A stretch of DNA of 64,000 bases from Microbulbifer sp. Q7 (GTDB lineage Bacteria > Pseudomonadota > Gammaproteobacteria > Pseudomonadales > Cellvibrionaceae). The stretch spans positions 1,830,501 through 1,894,500 of the forward strand of contig NZ_LROY01000002.1 of NCBI RefSeq assembly GCF_001639145.1, given 5' to 3'. Made by a program: the position numbers and the translations under genes. The notes beneath the pieces were generated by a model. It did not search any database. It was not told where the DNA came from and saw only the letters and a program-made list of their open reading frames with translations. Below, in pieces: positions 18,891 through 28,602 of the stretch. The stretch's first letter is position 1; every line of letters begins with the position of its first letter.

Positions 18891-19925
18891 ATGTCAACGA
18901 TCCGTTCGCTCACCTTTTTCCCTATCTTCGTCTCGCTACTCATGCTTTCTGCCTGCTCCGGCGGAAATGGCTCCCCCGGAGAGCCGGCCACTACACCGGG
19001 TAGCGGCATCGTGGAAGAGGACGATAACGATGCTGAGGATAATAATGATGTAACCATCGACCAGATTCTGCCGCTTACCCATACCTGCGGGTCCACGCTC
19101 ACCATGCTGGCACAAGCGATGACGGACGCAGAGTTCAATGCGTCGTGCGCATCGCTTGCCGCGAGTGAAACCTTCTTCCATGAGCGTCTGCAAACCGGGC
19201 TCGTGCCGGTGGCCGACGATTTCAATGCAGCGCTGCGTATCGTGGTATTTGATAATTACGACGAGTACGACCAGCACGGCTATGCACTGTTCGGCATCAA
19301 TACCGACAACGGTGGTATCTACATTGAGGGCAATCCCTCGGACCCGGACAATGTTGCCAGTTTCTATGCCCACGAGGCACAGTGGTTACTGCCCGAGTTC
19401 GTTATCTGGAACCTCGAGCACGAGTACGTGCATTATCTGGAAGGGCGCTTTGTGTCCTACGGTGGCTTCAACCACTTTCCGGGGAATATGGTGTGGTGGA
19501 CGGAAGGGCTGGCCGAGTACCTGTCGATGGGGGATACCAACCCCGAGGTGCTGGATTTACTGCGCAATGCAATTTCCCAATCCCAGCCGCGAACACTCGG
19601 GGAGACGTTTGACACCCGCTACGGTGATGGCGTGGATAATGTGTACAGCTGGACCTACCTGGCGGTGCGGTTTCTGTTCGAGGCGCACTACGCAGAAGTT
19701 CTGGCGATGACGGATACCCTGAAGGCCAAAAAATTCGCCAGCTACCAGGATCACCTCGCCCACTGGGAAGCCAACTACGAGCAGCAATATCAGGACTGGC
19801 TCCGGGCACTGGCCAGTAGCGGGGCAGAAGGTGCACCGCGCCCTGAAAACCGCTATCTGATGCTCAAGCAGCACGCCCTCAGCGAGGCGCAAAAGCGCAG
19901 CCACCGGTTACCGCCAACGCCCTAG
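18891..19925 (+). CDS. Collagenase-family (M9) metallopeptidase lipoprotein, short form B
   Basis: A 344-residue paralogue of the preceding gene. It starts with a lipoprotein signal (FVSLLMLSACSGG, acylated Cys near residue 22) and a flexible acidic linker (EEDDNDAEDNNDV). The catalytic part is very similar to form A, with HEYVHYLEGRF (about residue 176) and WWTEGLAEYLSMG (about 204). One copy is therefore released to the periplasm or medium and the other is lipid-anchored. The terminator at 18832 separates the two, so they can be expressed independently. The residues around the zinc site are intact in both, so both should be active. Confidence 0.85.
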   Translation: MSTIRSLTFFPIFVSLLMLSACSGGNGSPGEPATTPGSGIVEEDDNDAEDNNDVTIDQILPLTHTCGSTLTMLAQAMTDAEFNASCASLAASETFFHERLQTGLVPVADDFNAALRIVVFDNYDEYDQHGYALFGINTDNGGIYIEGNPSDPDNVASFYAHEAQWLLPEFVIWNLEHEYVHYLEGRFVSYGGFNHFPGNMVWWTEGLAEYLSMGDTNPEVLDLLRNAISQSQPRTLGETFDTRYGDGVDNVYSWTYLAVRFLFEAHYAEVLAMTDTLKAKKFASYQDHLAHWEANYEQQYQDWLRALASSGAEGAPRPENRYLMLKQHALSEAQKRSHRLPPTP

Positions 19926-19970
19926 CACGGGTGCCTGCCCGGTGCGCGTATCCACGGAGTGCGCAGGCAT

Positions 19971-20001
19971 AAAAAAGGCGGGCCCTCAACGGGCCCGCCT
20001 T
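19971..20001 (-). terminator. Terminator between M9 peptidase B and the convergent DUF1820 gene
   Basis: Ten-bp stem AGGCGGGCCC / GGGCCCGCCT with a 5-nt loop. The six A residues on the left give a U-tract for minus-strand transcripts, so it mainly serves the DUF1820 gene and may also stop plus-strand readthrough. Confidence 0.75.
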
Positions 20002-20064
20002 ATTCATTCACTGCTTGTAGCTAACTATTTATAACTACCTGCCGGCACCGCCGGACGCGATCAC

Positions 20065-20397
20065 CTAGTCGCTGTCGCTCGGGTGACGCATGGGCGTTGG
20101 GAAGGGGAACTGCGCGATCTTGTCGCCCTTGACTTCGACGATCTTCCCGGTGCCCTCTTTCTCCACTTCATCAATGCGCACAATGCTGTGCATCGGGATG
20201 TAGGAGCGTTTCACCGAGGCAAACTCGGTCTTCAGCTTTTCTTCACTGGGGTCCACAACCAGCTGCGATTTCTCTCCAAACACGAACTCCTCCACCTCGA
20301 TGAAACCGTACATTTCACTCTGGTAGATGGCGCGGGCATAGAGCTCGTACACCTGGTTCTGGTTGTGAAATATCACTTTGTAGGTCGGGTTGGACAT
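20065..20397 (-). CDS. DUF1820 family protein
   Basis: A protein of about 110 residues starting MSNPTYKVIFHNQNQVYELY, with IEVEEFVFGEKSQLVVDPSEEKLKTEF as written across its middle third, matching DUF1820, a small conserved gammaproteobacterial family of unknown function. An AGAGAGA Shine-Dalgarno lies 4-10 nt upstream of the ATG at 20397-20395. The longer open frame upstream adds residues with no family match. It is divergent from miaB, as often seen in this group. There are no membrane segments. Confidence 0.85.
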   Translation of the reverse strand: MSNPTYKVIFHNQNQVYELYARAIYQSEMYGFIEVEEFVFGEKSQLVVDPSEEKLKTEFASVKRSYIPMHSIVRIDEVEKEGTGKIVEVKGDKIAQFPFPTPMRHPSDSD

Positions 20398-20586
20398 AGG
20401 TCTCTCTGGAATGGGGCAGAATGGGCCGGGGCGGAACAGGCATGCCCCGTGAATTCTAGTGTCGAATCGATAGTTTCGCGGCCACATCCGCGAAAAGCGC
20501 GGAAGGTTAGCACCAGCGCCCGGAAATTGCACTAGGGTGCAGGGCCGGGACATCACCGATGTCTATGCAGCCTCTGGAGGGGCCGG

Positions 20587-20592
20587 TATAAT
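20587..20592 (+). promoter_or_regulatory. Candidate -10 box (TATAAT) for miaB
   Basis: A perfect TATAAT sits 43 nt upstream of the miaB ATG. The expected -35 region (about 20564-20569) is a poor match, so an activator or a relaxed -35 would be needed. Confidence 0.5.
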
Positions 20593-20634
20593 GCCCAACC
20601 TTTGCGAATTGACCAATTTTTAACCAGGCCCATT

Positions 20635-22014
20635 ATGTCTTCTGAACTGTCCGAAAAACCGGTGAAAAAGCTCTTTATCAAGACCCACGGGTGCCAGATG
20701 AACGAGTACGATTCCGCCCGTATGCGGGATCTGCTGGGCGAATCCCACCAGATGGTCCCCACTGACGACCCGGAAGACGCGGACGTACTGCTGGTGAACA
20801 CCTGTTCTATTCGGGAGAAGGCACAGGAAAAACTGTTCCACCAGCTGGGCCGCTGGAAGCACCTGAAGGAAAAAAATCCCGATCTGGTGATCGGTGTCGG
20901 CGGCTGTGTCGCCAGTCAGGAGGGCGAGGCCATCGCCAAACGCGCGCCGTATGTAGACCTGGTATTCGGCCCGCAGACCCTGCACCGTCTGCCGGAAATG
21001 ATGGAGACCAGAAAGCAGCAGAGCGGTGCCATCGTGGTGGATGTCTCCTTCCCGGAAATCGAGAAGTTCGACCGCCTGCCGCAGCCGGAAGCCGACGGCG
21101 TGAGCGCGTTCGTCTCCATTATGGAAGGCTGCTCCAAGTACTGCACTTTCTGCGTGGTTCCCTACACCCGCGGTGAGGAAGTCAGCCGCCCGGTAGCGGA
21201 TGTGCTGGAAGAAGTGGCGCATCTGGCGGACCAGGGAGTCCGCGAGGTCAACCTGCTGGGCCAGAACGTCAACGCGTACCGCGCAGCCGGTGAAGACGGC
21301 CAGATGGTAGATTTCGCCGAACTGATCACCTATGTGGCGGCCATCGATGGTATCGACCGCATTCGCTACACCACCTCGCACCCGGTGGAGTTCTCGGATT
21401 CGCTGATCGACGTGTACGCCGAAGTGCCCGAACTGGTAAACCACCTGCACCTGCCGGTCCAGAGTGGCTCCGACCGCATCCTGATGGCCATGAAGCGCGG
21501 CCACACGGCGCTGGAGTACAAGTCGAAAATCCGTCGATTGAAGGCAATCCGCCCGGATATCTGCCTGTCTTCGGACTTTATTATCGGCTTCCCCGGCGAG
21601 ACCGAACGCGACTTCGAGGCCACCATGAAGCTGATTCAGGATGTGGGTTTCGATATTTCGTTCAGCTTCATCTATTCCCCACGCCCGGGCACCCCGGCGG
21701 CTGACCTGCCGGACGACACCCCGGAAGAGGTGAAAAAGCACCGCCTGCAATTGCTGCAACACCGCATTAACCAGCAGGCGGCGGAGATTGCCCGCCGCAT
21801 GGTGGGTAATGTGGAGCGCGTTCTGGTCAGCGGTGTGTCCAAAAAAGACCCGGGCCAGCTGCAGGGCCGTACCGAAAACAACCGGGTGGTCAATTTCCGC
21901 TGTGACCAGATGGAGCTGATCGGTAAGTTTGCCGATGTGTTGATCGAGGAAGCCCTCCCTAACTCCCTGCGAGGAACTTTGGTGACTTCGGAGCTGGATG
22001 GGCCGCTGAATTAA
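20635..22014 (+). CDS. miaB: tRNA-2-methylthio-N6-isopentenyladenosine-37 synthase MiaB
   Basis: A 459-residue radical-SAM methylthiotransferase that adds ms2 to i6A37 of tRNAs reading UNN codons. The N-terminal domain has three cluster Cys ([28 protein letters not shown]). The radical SAM core has [18 protein letters not shown] (about residue 165), with the CxxxCxxC triad. A TRAM domain is at the C-terminus. The ATG at 20635 ([20 protein letters not shown]) aligns with known N-termini; an in-frame TTG lies 33 nt upstream. It heads the usual miaB-ybeZ-ybeY-corC-lnt order, though here a 515-nt repeat-filled gap separates it from ybeZ. Confidence 0.96.
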   Translation: MSSELSEKPVKKLFIKTHGCQMNEYDSARMRDLLGESHQMVPTDDPEDADVLLVNTCSIREKAQEKLFHQLGRWKHLKEKNPDLVIGVGGCVASQEGEAIAKRAPYVDLVFGPQTLHRLPEMMETRKQQSGAIVVDVSFPEIEKFDRLPQPEADGVSAFVSIMEGCSKYCTFCVVPYTRGEEVSRPVADVLEEVAHLADQGVREVNLLGQNVNAYRAAGEDGQMVDFAELITYVAAIDGIDRIRYTTSHPVEFSDSLIDVYAEVPELVNHLHLPVQSGSDRILMAMKRGHTALEYKSKIRRLKAIRPDICLSSDFIIGFPGETERDFEATMKLIQDVGFDISFSFIYSPRPGTPAADLPDDTPEEVKKHRLQLLQHRINQQAAEIARRMVGNVERVLVSGVSKKDPGQLQGRTENNRVVNFRCDQMELIGKFADVLIEEALPNSLRGTLVTSELDGPLN

Positions 22015-22059
22015 CTCGGGCTCCGGGGCAGCCAGTTAGCGCCGCCGTGGCGGCCCTGC

Positions 22060-22157
22060 TGCCGGGATTCGTTTCCGGGACACGCTACAAGCACATCCCT
22101 GTGCGCTCGGACGCGGCCATCCATGGCCGCGTACGGTCCCGGAAACGAATCCCGGCA
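22060..22157. repeat. Long-armed palindromic intergenic element, second type
   Basis: A 98-nt element with perfect 22-nt outer arms (22060-22081 and 22136-22157) and two internal hairpins, GCACATCCCTGTGC (22091-22104) and one at 22111-22132 with a central CCATCCATGG. It lacks the 17-nt core of the other type but uses the same CATCC theme. It lies 45 nt after miaB. Confidence 0.7.
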
Positions 22158-22248
22158 TCAGCGCCTTAAATTGTGACTTCTGCATTCTTTAAAACTAATT
22201 GGTACCAGGTGCGGAAGAACACAAACGTCTGAAGTTAAGGTTCTGATA

Positions 22249-22340
22249 CCGATGGCCCCTTGCGGGACTGTCGAAAAGAGGGACCTTTTCGACAAGCCCC
22301 CAGGGATGGGTTCACGGCGTGTCCCGCAAGGGGCCATCGG
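22249..22340. repeat. Long-armed palindromic intergenic element, copy 2
   Basis: Perfect 20-nt outer arms (22249-22268 and 22321-22340), an internal hairpin with stem GTCGAAAAG/CTTTTCGAC, and the shared core CCCAGGGATGGGTTCAC at 22299-22315. The arms are unrelated in sequence to copy 1 yet fully self-complementary. The rest of the 22015-22529 gap holds nothing else recognisable. Confidence 0.75.
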
Positions 22341-22529
22341 TAGCAGATCCGCCACACCGCTAGACCCGAAGTACCCAAACAATTTTGCTGCGAAGCACCA
22401 ATCCACAACCCCTCATACTCCCCTGTTATAAGCCCCAAGACCCTTTAGAACCCATTCGTCACAAACCAACCTTTCCCCCACGAGGGAAATGGGTATAACC
22501 TACAGACTGAACCCCCTGACTAAAGGTGC

Positions 22530-23612
22530 ATGGAAACCAATTTGGAAACACAAGCCCTCGCTCACAGCATCACTCTTGAGCCAAACGACGCCCGCCGCCT
22601 GGCCAACCTCTGTGGCCAATTTGATCAACACCTGCGCCAGATAGAACAGCGACTGGATATTGAGATCCGCAATCGCGGCAACCAGTTTGCCTTCTATGGC
22701 GATGCCAAATCCGCCCGCGCGGCCGGCGAAATCATCAGCAACCTGTACCAGGAAACTGGGGGTAACGACGACCTGACCCCGGACGCGATTCACCTCGCCC
22801 TACAGGAATCCGGTGTGGAAGAGCTGGTGAGTGGCAAGCAGAAGATGGAAGACGGCGAAGGGGATCAGATGGTACTGATCCGCACCAAAAAGTGTTCCGT
22901 GCGCCCCCGTGGTATCAACCAGCGCAAATACGTGCGCGCGGTGCAGACCAACGATATCAACTTCGGTATCGGCCCTGCCGGTACCGGTAAAACATACCTG
23001 GCGGTGGCCTGTGCGGTAGAGGCCCTGCTCAAGGATTCTGTCGAACGTATCCTGCTGGTGCGTCCGGCGGTGGAAGCGGGCGAGAAACTGGGCTTCCTGC
23101 CCGGCGACCTGAGCCAGAAGGTAGACCCCTATCTGCGCCCGCTGTACGACGCCTTGTATGAAATGCTCGGTTTCGAGACCGTCGGCAAACTGATTGAGCG
23201 CAACGTCATCGAAGTAGCGCCGCTGGCCTATATGCGTGGCCGTACCCTGAACAACGCGTTTGTCATTCTCGACGAGAGCCAGAACACCACCCGCGAACAG
23301 ATGAAAATGTTCCTGACCCGCATCGGCTTCGGCTCTACGGCGGTGATTACCGGTGACCCCAGCCAGGTCGACCTGCCCCGCGGTGCCGCCTCCGGCCTGC
23401 GCCACGCTATCGAGGTGCTGGACAAGGTCAACGGCATTAGCTTCACCCACTTCGGCGCCAAAGACGTGGTCCGCCACCCACTGGTACAACGTATCGTGGA
23501 GGCCTACGGCATTCACGAAGCAGAAGTGGAAGCACAGCAGGAAGCCGAGCGCGCGGCGCGCAAAGCGGCCGCACTGAACGCCGCTGGCCGCACCGGAGAA
23601 GATGCGGCCTAA
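22530..23612 (+). CDS. ybeZ: PhoH-like ATPase YbeZ
   Basis: A 360-residue P-loop protein. An N-terminal RNA-binding-like region (about 1-120) is followed by the PhoH domain with Walker [14 protein letters not shown] (about 147-160), [18 protein letters not shown], and Walker B-like [11 protein letters not shown] (about 245). YbeZ interacts with the endoribonuclease YbeY, whose gene overlaps the end of this one, and is implicated in rRNA maturation and quality control. The length agrees with E. coli (346). The start at 22530 ([14 protein letters not shown]) gives a normal N-terminus. Confidence 0.94.
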   Translation: METNLETQALAHSITLEPNDARRLANLCGQFDQHLRQIEQRLDIEIRNRGNQFAFYGDAKSARAAGEIISNLYQETGGNDDLTPDAIHLALQESGVEELVSGKQKMEDGEGDQMVLIRTKKCSVRPRGINQRKYVRAVQTNDINFGIGPAGTGKTYLAVACAVEALLKDSVERILLVRPAVEAGEKLGFLPGDLSQKVDPYLRPLYDALYEMLGFETVGKLIERNVIEVAPLAYMRGRTLNNAFVILDESQNTTREQMKMFLTRIGFGSTAVITGDPSQVDLPRGAASGLRHAIEVLDKVNGISFTHFGAKDVVRHPLVQRIVEAYGIHEAEVEAQQEAERAARKAAALNAAGRTGEDAA

Positions 23613-24171
23613 GGCCGCGCCCATGAACGCAAACCTGTCCGAGAGCCAGTCGCGCTCGCCCGCTGACGTCCACATGGATGTGCAGCGGGCCACCTCCTGC
23701 TCCCCACTCCCCAGTGATGCGGACCTCGCGCGCTGGGCAACCGCCGCCGTGGGTGAACATCGCACCGAAGCTGAAATCTCGCTGCGTATCGTCAATGATG
23801 ACGAAAGCCAGGCGCTGAACCTTCAGTACCGCGGTAAAGACAAACCCACCAACGTGCTCTCATTCCCCGCCGATATCCCTGCGGAACTGGGCCTCCCGTT
23901 ACTGGGCGACCTGGTCATCTGCGCCCCGGTTGTCGCGCGGGAAGCGGAACAGCAGCACAAAGCCCTGGCGGCACACTGGGCACACATGGTGGTCCATGGC
24001 ACACTGCATCTATTGGGTTACGACCATATCGAGGACGATGAGGCCGAGATCATGGAAAGTCTCGAAACCCGGATTCTGGCCGAGCTGGGTGTCGATGACC
24101 CCTACCGGCCTGTAGACGCACCCGCGAAAGACGCGCGGGTGGAACAAATGAACAACGGAACCGACGAGTAA
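23602..24171 (+). CDS. ybeY: Endoribonuclease YbeY (16S rRNA maturation)
   Basis: A metal-dependent RNase with the signature [11 protein letters not shown] (about residues 132-142), where three His bind zinc, and [14 protein letters not shown]. It acts in 16S 3'-end maturation and ribosome quality control. The start is ambiguous. The ATG at 23602 overlaps ybeZ by 11 nt with a GGAG placed only 3 nt away; the ATG at 23623 has an AAGG about 9 nt upstream. Homology begins only near MDVQRAT (23674), so there are about 17-24 extra N-terminal residues either way. corC follows after 8 nt. Confidence 0.93.
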   Translation: MRPKAAPMNANLSESQSRSPADVHMDVQRATSCSPLPSDADLARWATAAVGEHRTEAEISLRIVNDDESQALNLQYRGKDKPTNVLSFPADIPAELGLPLLGDLVICAPVVAREAEQQHKALAAHWAHMVVHGTLHLLGYDHIEDDEAEIMESLETRILAELGVDDPYRPVDAPAKDARVEQMNNGTDE

Positions 24172-24179
24172 CGCGGAGT

Positions 24180-25076
24180 ATGGCCACATCCATGACCACC
24201 GACGAACCCCCTAGTAGCTCCTCTTCCAACCGGCCCCGCTCGACGGAGAAAAACTGGTTGGACAAAATACTGGGCGCTTTCTCACAAGAGCCCAAGTCCC
24301 GCGATGAGCTTCTGGACATTATCAAGGACGCCGCCGAAAACAAGGTGGTCGACGCGGAAGCCCTGTCCATCATCGAGGGTGCGCTGGACGTGTCCAGCCA
24401 GCAGGTGCGGGAGATCATGATTCCGCGCTCGCAGATGGTGGTGGTCAGTATCGAAGACTGCCCCAAAGACTTCCTTCCCAAAATCATCGAGTCCGGACAC
24501 TCCCGCTTCCCGGTGGTGGGCGAGAGCATCGACGATATTCGCGGCATTCTATTAGCCAAAGACCTGTTGCCGCTGGTGCTGAAAGGCGTGGACGATTTCC
24601 GCCTGGAAGACCATATTCGCCCGGCCAATATCATTCCCGAAAGCAAACGCCTGAATATCCTGCTGCGTGAGTTCCGCGAGAACCGCTACCACATGGCAGT
24701 GGTTATCGACGAATACGGTGGCGTTTCCGGCGTGGTGACCATTGAAGATATTCTCGAAGAAATCGTCGGCGAAATCGAAGACGAGACCGACGAGGAGGAA
24801 GCGGATAGCTATATCCGTAAGGTGAGCGACAACGACTTTGTGGTGAAGGCGCTCACCCCCATCGAGGACTTCAACGACTATTTTGAGTGCGAATTCAGCG
24901 ATGAAGAATTCGACACCATTGGTGGCCTGATCATGCAGTCCTTCGGTCACCTGCCCGGGCGCGATGAGATGACCAAGCTTGGGGAGTTCAAGTTCCGAGT
25001 CCTCTACGCCGACAACCGGCAGATTCATTTGCTGCGTGTCAGTCGGTTTGGCAATCCCGCTGAAGAAGATGGCTGA
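24180..25076 (+). CDS. corC: CorC/HlyC family protein with paired CBS domains (YbeX)
   Basis: 298 residues: a short N-terminus with no membrane domain, two CBS domains (about 75-195; REIMIPRSQMVVVS and YHMAVVIDEYGGVSGVVTIED) and the C-terminal CorC_HlyC domain. This is the soluble YbeX/CorC type, linked to magnesium/cobalt efflux and, in recent work, to ribosome-related phenotypes. It lies in the ybeZ-ybeY-corC-lnt operon; its TGA overlaps the lnt ATG by one base. A second ATG at 24192 would shorten it by four residues. Confidence 0.92.
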   Translation: MATSMTTDEPPSSSSSNRPRSTEKNWLDKILGAFSQEPKSRDELLDIIKDAAENKVVDAEALSIIEGALDVSSQQVREIMIPRSQMVVVSIEDCPKDFLPKIIESGHSRFPVVGESIDDIRGILLAKDLLPLVLKGVDDFRLEDHIRPANIIPESKRLNILLREFRENRYHMAVVIDEYGGVSGVVTIEDILEEIVGEIEDETDEEEADSYIRKVSDNDFVVKALTPIEDFNDYFECEFSDEEFDTIGGLIMQSFGHLPGRDEMTKLGEFKFRVLYADNRQIHLLRVSRFGNPAEEDG

Positions 25077-26641
25077 TGCGTAACACCCTGCCTCTGGTGG
25101 CCGCCCTGATCGCGGGCGGCCTTCTGACCCTCTCTTTTGCCCCCTACAACCTCTGGTGGAGCAGTCTGCTCTCCCTGGGGCTGTTTGCCTGGTTACTGGC
25201 GCCGGGGGGCGCAGGCGCGAGCAACCCGCTGACCGGAAAGAACATCTTCTGGCTGGCACTCTGTTTCGGCATCGGCCTGTTTGCCACCGGCGGCTCCTGG
25301 GTTTACGTCTCCATTACGGATTTTGGCAACTCCTCGCCCCTGCTCGGGTTCCTGCTGACCGGCGCCTTTGTGGGCATTTTGGCCTTGCTGTTTGCCCTGC
25401 CCTTCCCGCTGCTGGCACGGCTGCGCGCCAACCCGGTGTCCTTCGCACTCGCGTTTGCCGCACTCTGGTTTGTCAGCGAGTGGTGCCGTACCTGGATGTT
25501 TACCGGGTTTCCCTGGCTGTTCGCCGGGTACGCACATGTTCATACCTGGCTCGCTGGCTGGGCACCGGTTCTGAGCGTTTACGGTATCGGCCTGCTGCTG
25601 GCCTTCACTGCTGCCGTAACGGCGCTGTTTATCCGCCGCGCCTTCACCTCCTGGAAATCCCCCAGCGCACTGGGGCTGCTCACCGCTGCGGTGCTTTTGT
25701 GGCCGATGGGGCTGGTGCTGTCTGGCCTTGAATGGACCACGGCACAGGGGAATACCACCAAGGTCGGGCTGGTACAGGCCAACATTCCGCAGGACAAAAA
25801 GTGGCAGCCGGCATTCCTCGGCGAAACCATCCGACGCTACCAGAGCGCCACCGAAACACTGCATAACCAGGATGTGGATGTGGTGATCTGGCCGGAGGCC
25901 GCCCTGCCGATTATCTACCACCGCTCCCTCAACCTCATGGAAGCCCTGCAGAACAACGCGGAGCAAACCGGCACCGACCTGATCACCGGGGTTCTGTACG
26001 ATACGGAACAGGATTTCCGGCAGGTGGTACACAACTCCGCTGCGGTTTTCGGTAAGGAGCCGCAGCTGTATCACAAACGCCATCTGGTGCCATTCGGCGA
26101 GTATGTCCCCCTGGAAGACTGGATTCGCGGCACCATTGAATTTTTCAACCTGCCCACTTCGTTTATCCGCCCGGGCCCGAGCAACCAGTCGCCACTGCAG
26201 GCCGCCGGCGTCAACTGGGCTCCGCTGATCTGTTACGAAATCGTCTATCCACAGCTGGTCGCCCAGAGCAGCGGCGATGCCGGCGTGTTGCTGACCCTTA
26301 GCAACGACGCCTGGTTCGGACGCTCCATCGGCCCCCTGCAGCACATGCAGATGGCGCAGATGCGCGCACTGGAAACCCGGCGCTATCTGGTGCGCGGCAC
26401 CAATACCGGCGTCACCGCCATTGTCGCCCCGGACGGCCGCATCACCGCGCAATTGCCCCAGTTCGAGCAGGCGCACATGATTGGTGAGGTGGAGTCCCGC
26501 GCGGGTTATACCCCGTTCATGCGCATCGGCGTGTGGGGCCTGGTGATTCTCGCCGCATTGATGCTGGTTCTTTCAGCGGCGTTGCAGCGCCGCTCCGCAG
26601 ACGATGACGAGGCCGTGTTTACGGGCGAAGCAGCCGACTGA
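25076..26641 (+). CDS. lnt: Apolipoprotein N-acyltransferase
   Basis: A 521-residue inner-membrane enzyme that adds the third acyl chain to lipoproteins. About eight hydrophobic segments flank a nitrilase-like periplasmic domain (about 225-485). The catalytic triad is visible: Glu in VVIWPEAALPI, Lys in YHKRHLVPFGEYVPL and Cys in APLICYEIVYP. It starts within the corC stop (TGATG), so translation is coupled. Its substrates here would include the lipoproteins encoded at 2096, 10249, 18891 and 32917. Confidence 0.95.
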   Translation: MRNTLPLVAALIAGGLLTLSFAPYNLWWSSLLSLGLFAWLLAPGGAGASNPLTGKNIFWLALCFGIGLFATGGSWVYVSITDFGNSSPLLGFLLTGAFVGILALLFALPFPLLARLRANPVSFALAFAALWFVSEWCRTWMFTGFPWLFAGYAHVHTWLAGWAPVLSVYGIGLLLAFTAAVTALFIRRAFTSWKSPSALGLLTAAVLLWPMGLVLSGLEWTTAQGNTTKVGLVQANIPQDKKWQPAFLGETIRRYQSATETLHNQDVDVVIWPEAALPIIYHRSLNLMEALQNNAEQTGTDLITGVLYDTEQDFRQVVHNSAAVFGKEPQLYHKRHLVPFGEYVPLEDWIRGTIEFFNLPTSFIRPGPSNQSPLQAAGVNWAPLICYEIVYPQLVAQSSGDAGVLLTLSNDAWFGRSIGPLQHMQMAQMRALETRRYLVRGTNTGVTAIVAPDGRITAQLPQFEQAHMIGEVESRAGYTPFMRIGVWGLVILAALMLVLSAALQRRSADDDEAVFTGEAAD

Positions 26642-26952
26642 AACGTGCGTGGCGGCTGGCAGCGCTGAGGCGCTCTTTGCCCCTCGGTGCCGCCTCCTTT
26701 TACTCCCCTTGCACCAATTCAGGTATTTAATGCCAGCCTCCCGTCGCAATCGCCTTGGTGGCTGCTATTATCCTGAGATATTCACCCGGCGCGGAGGGCA
26801 GATTTGCCGTTTAAATCCGATCCACGCGTCCGGCAGGTCGTCGTAACCCGGCGTTCCCCCGGTGCCACCGCACGTACGGTGCGGCAAGGCGCAGACCGGG
26901 CCAAAATTTTCCATGCACAGACCAAACAATGTGCGGCACGGATGCCAGATTT
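26642..26952. other. Intergenic region after lnt (311 nt)
   Basis: It holds a short inverted repeat near 26867-26886 (CCGCAC/GTGCGG) and presumably the promoter of the next gene. Nothing else was recognised. Confidence 0.35.
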
Positions 26953-27885
26953 ATGCATTGCTTAATCACTGGCGGCACTGGATTAATAGGCCGTCTATTT
27001 TGTGCGAAGTGGCTGGCGCGAGGCCATCGCCTCACGGTACTCAGCCGATCTCCCAACAAGGTGCACAAACTCTGCGGCGAATCCGCCCAGGGAGTGCGCG
27101 ACCTGCAGCAGGTCGAGGGGCCGGTGGACGTTGTCGTCAACCTGGCGGGAGAGACCATTTCCAAGCGCTGGACCACTGCGCGCAAGCAGGAAATTCGCCG
27201 CTCTCGGCTGGAAACTACGGCGCAGCTGGTGCAGTGGATCCTGGCGCAGCCACAACCTCCCAGCTATGTACTTTCCGGCTCTGCGGTGGGCTATTACGGC
27301 GATCGCGGCGGTGAGCTGCTCAAAGAAAGCAGTGGCCCCGGCGGCGGGTTTTCGGCAGAACTGTGCAAAGAATGGGAAGCTGCCACTGAGCCGCTGAAAC
27401 AGGCCGGCATCTGTGTCGGAACCATGCGCACCGCCATCGTGCTTTCCACCAACGGTGGCGCGCTCGCGCAAATGCTGCCGCCTTTCCGCCTGGGACTTGG
27501 CGGCCCCATGAGCACCGGTGAACACTGGATGAGCTGGATTCATGAGGACGACATCGTCGGCCTGATGCTGCACGCCATCGATCGCCAGCTGTGCGTCCCC
27601 TTCAACGCCTGTGCCCCGGAGCCCGTCACCAACAACAGCTTCTCACGCCTGCTGGCGCGCGCGCTGCATCGCCCCTGTCTAATGCGCACCCCGGCATGGA
27701 TGCTGCGCCTGATGTTCGGCGAAATGGCCAACGAGCTGTTGCTCGCCAGCCAGCGGATGGAACCCCGCACCGCGCTCGACAGCGGCTACAGCTTCCAGTA
27801 TCCCACGTTGGAGAAAGCCCTCGCCGAGCTGCTGGACCACTCCGGCAAAAACGGCGCGAGCGGCGCCTCCTCGAAAACACACTAG
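26953..27885 (+). CDS. TIGR01777 family NAD(P)-binding (epimerase-like) protein
   Basis: About 310 residues, an extended SDR of the YfcH/SulA type. MHCLITGGTGLIGRLFC carries the Rossmann GGTGLIG, followed by VNLAGETISKRWT and SAVGYYGDRGGELLKE, which are family hallmarks. The C-terminus holds the DUF1731-like domain (LMFGEMANELLLASQRM). The ATG at 26953 puts the dinucleotide motif at the usual distance; the one at 26929 would add eight odd residues. Substrate unknown. A stem-loop follows between this and a convergent gene. Confidence 0.88.
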   Translation: MHCLITGGTGLIGRLFCAKWLARGHRLTVLSRSPNKVHKLCGESAQGVRDLQQVEGPVDVVVNLAGETISKRWTTARKQEIRRSRLETTAQLVQWILAQPQPPSYVLSGSAVGYYGDRGGELLKESSGPGGGFSAELCKEWEAATEPLKQAGICVGTMRTAIVLSTNGGALAQMLPPFRLGLGGPMSTGEHWMSWIHEDDIVGLMLHAIDRQLCVPFNACAPEPVTNNSFSRLLARALHRPCLMRTPAWMLRLMFGEMANELLLASQRMEPRTALDSGYSFQYPTLEKALAELLDHSGKNGASGASSKTH

Positions 27886-27909
27886 CCACATCGTGCCCCC
27901 ACAACGCAA

Positions 27910-27932
27910 AGAGCCCGCATATGGCGGGCTCT
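27910..27932. terminator. Stem-loop between convergent genes
   Basis: AGAGCCCGC / GCGGGCTCT with a 5-nt loop, 25 nt after the TIGR01777 stop and 25 nt after the stop of the convergent gene. No long U-tract on either side. Confidence 0.55.
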
Positions 27933-27956
27933 GGCAATCGACGGTGGCTGGCCGGG

Positions 27957-28346
27957 TCAGGCAGCGGCGGTATTGCGTGTCAGTACGTCTTCCAGATAGC
28001 TGCGTGCCGCTTCAGAGGTCACCGGGTCCGCCTTGCACTCCATTGGTGCACTGCCCACCCAGTGTGCATGCCAGCGGAACCAACTGTGCTCACCGGCCTC
28101 GCTATCGCGCTTTTCCTGGCGCAGCTCCACAAAATCCGTCTGCTCCGGGTCCAGCTTGAATTCGCGCACAATCTGCCCGACAAACGTCTCGAAGTTTTTG
28201 CTCAGCTTGGCCGCACCCTCTTCGCCGGCGGTGAGGATCACCAGCTGACGCTTGCCCCGCCGGGTCAACTTGAAACCGATCCACACAGGACGGTTCAGGC
28301 GATTGTGCAACTGGATTGGGGAAAAGGCTGAAGGAATACCCGTCAT
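27957..28346 (-). CDS. Hypothetical protein, 129 aa
   Basis: A soluble, charged protein starting MTGIPSAFSPIQLHNRLNRP, with WFRWHAHWVGSAPMEC in the second half. Codon use and a clean start-to-stop frame flanked by stem-loops support a real gene. There is no signal peptide or membrane segment. I do not recognise the family; the density of Trp/His suggests a folded domain. It is convergent with the TIGR01777 gene and stands alone. Confidence 0.6.
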   Translation of the reverse strand: MTGIPSAFSPIQLHNRLNRPVWIGFKLTRRGKRQLVILTAGEEGAAKLSKNFETFVGQIVREFKLDPEQTDFVELRQEKRDSEAGEHSWFRWHAHWVGSAPMECKADPVTSEAARSYLEDVLTRNTAAA

Positions 28347-28472
28347 CAGAACGTTACCTCGATTATTCTTATCTTGTTATCTGCAATTCGGTCGTAACCG
28401 CCGCGCAAGCAACACGACTCACGTCAAGAGATCCATTCATCAGAGATCTACTCCTGGTCCCTGTCCCAAAAC

Positions 28473-28492
28473 AAAGTTTCAGGAGAAACTTT
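28473..28492. repeat. Small perfect palindrome upstream of the 129-aa gene
   Basis: AAAGTTTC / GAAACTTT with an AGGA loop in a 256-nt gap (28347-28602). It could be a regulatory site or the terminator of the ElyC-like gene, which runs into this gap. Confidence 0.35.
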
Positions 28493-28602
28493 CCCTGAGG
28501 GCGCCCATACTAGTTATTCATTCTGCGTGCATCAAGCACCAATCCTGAACAGACGTCCACTAACAGTCAGACATCTGCGATTCACATCTTAGCAACTGCA
28601 CC

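Noticed and set aside
20620..21762. 380-codon minus-strand frame
   Set aside because: Antisense to miaB.
25193..26476. 427-codon minus-strand frame
   Set aside because: Antisense to lnt, whose catalytic triad is clear.
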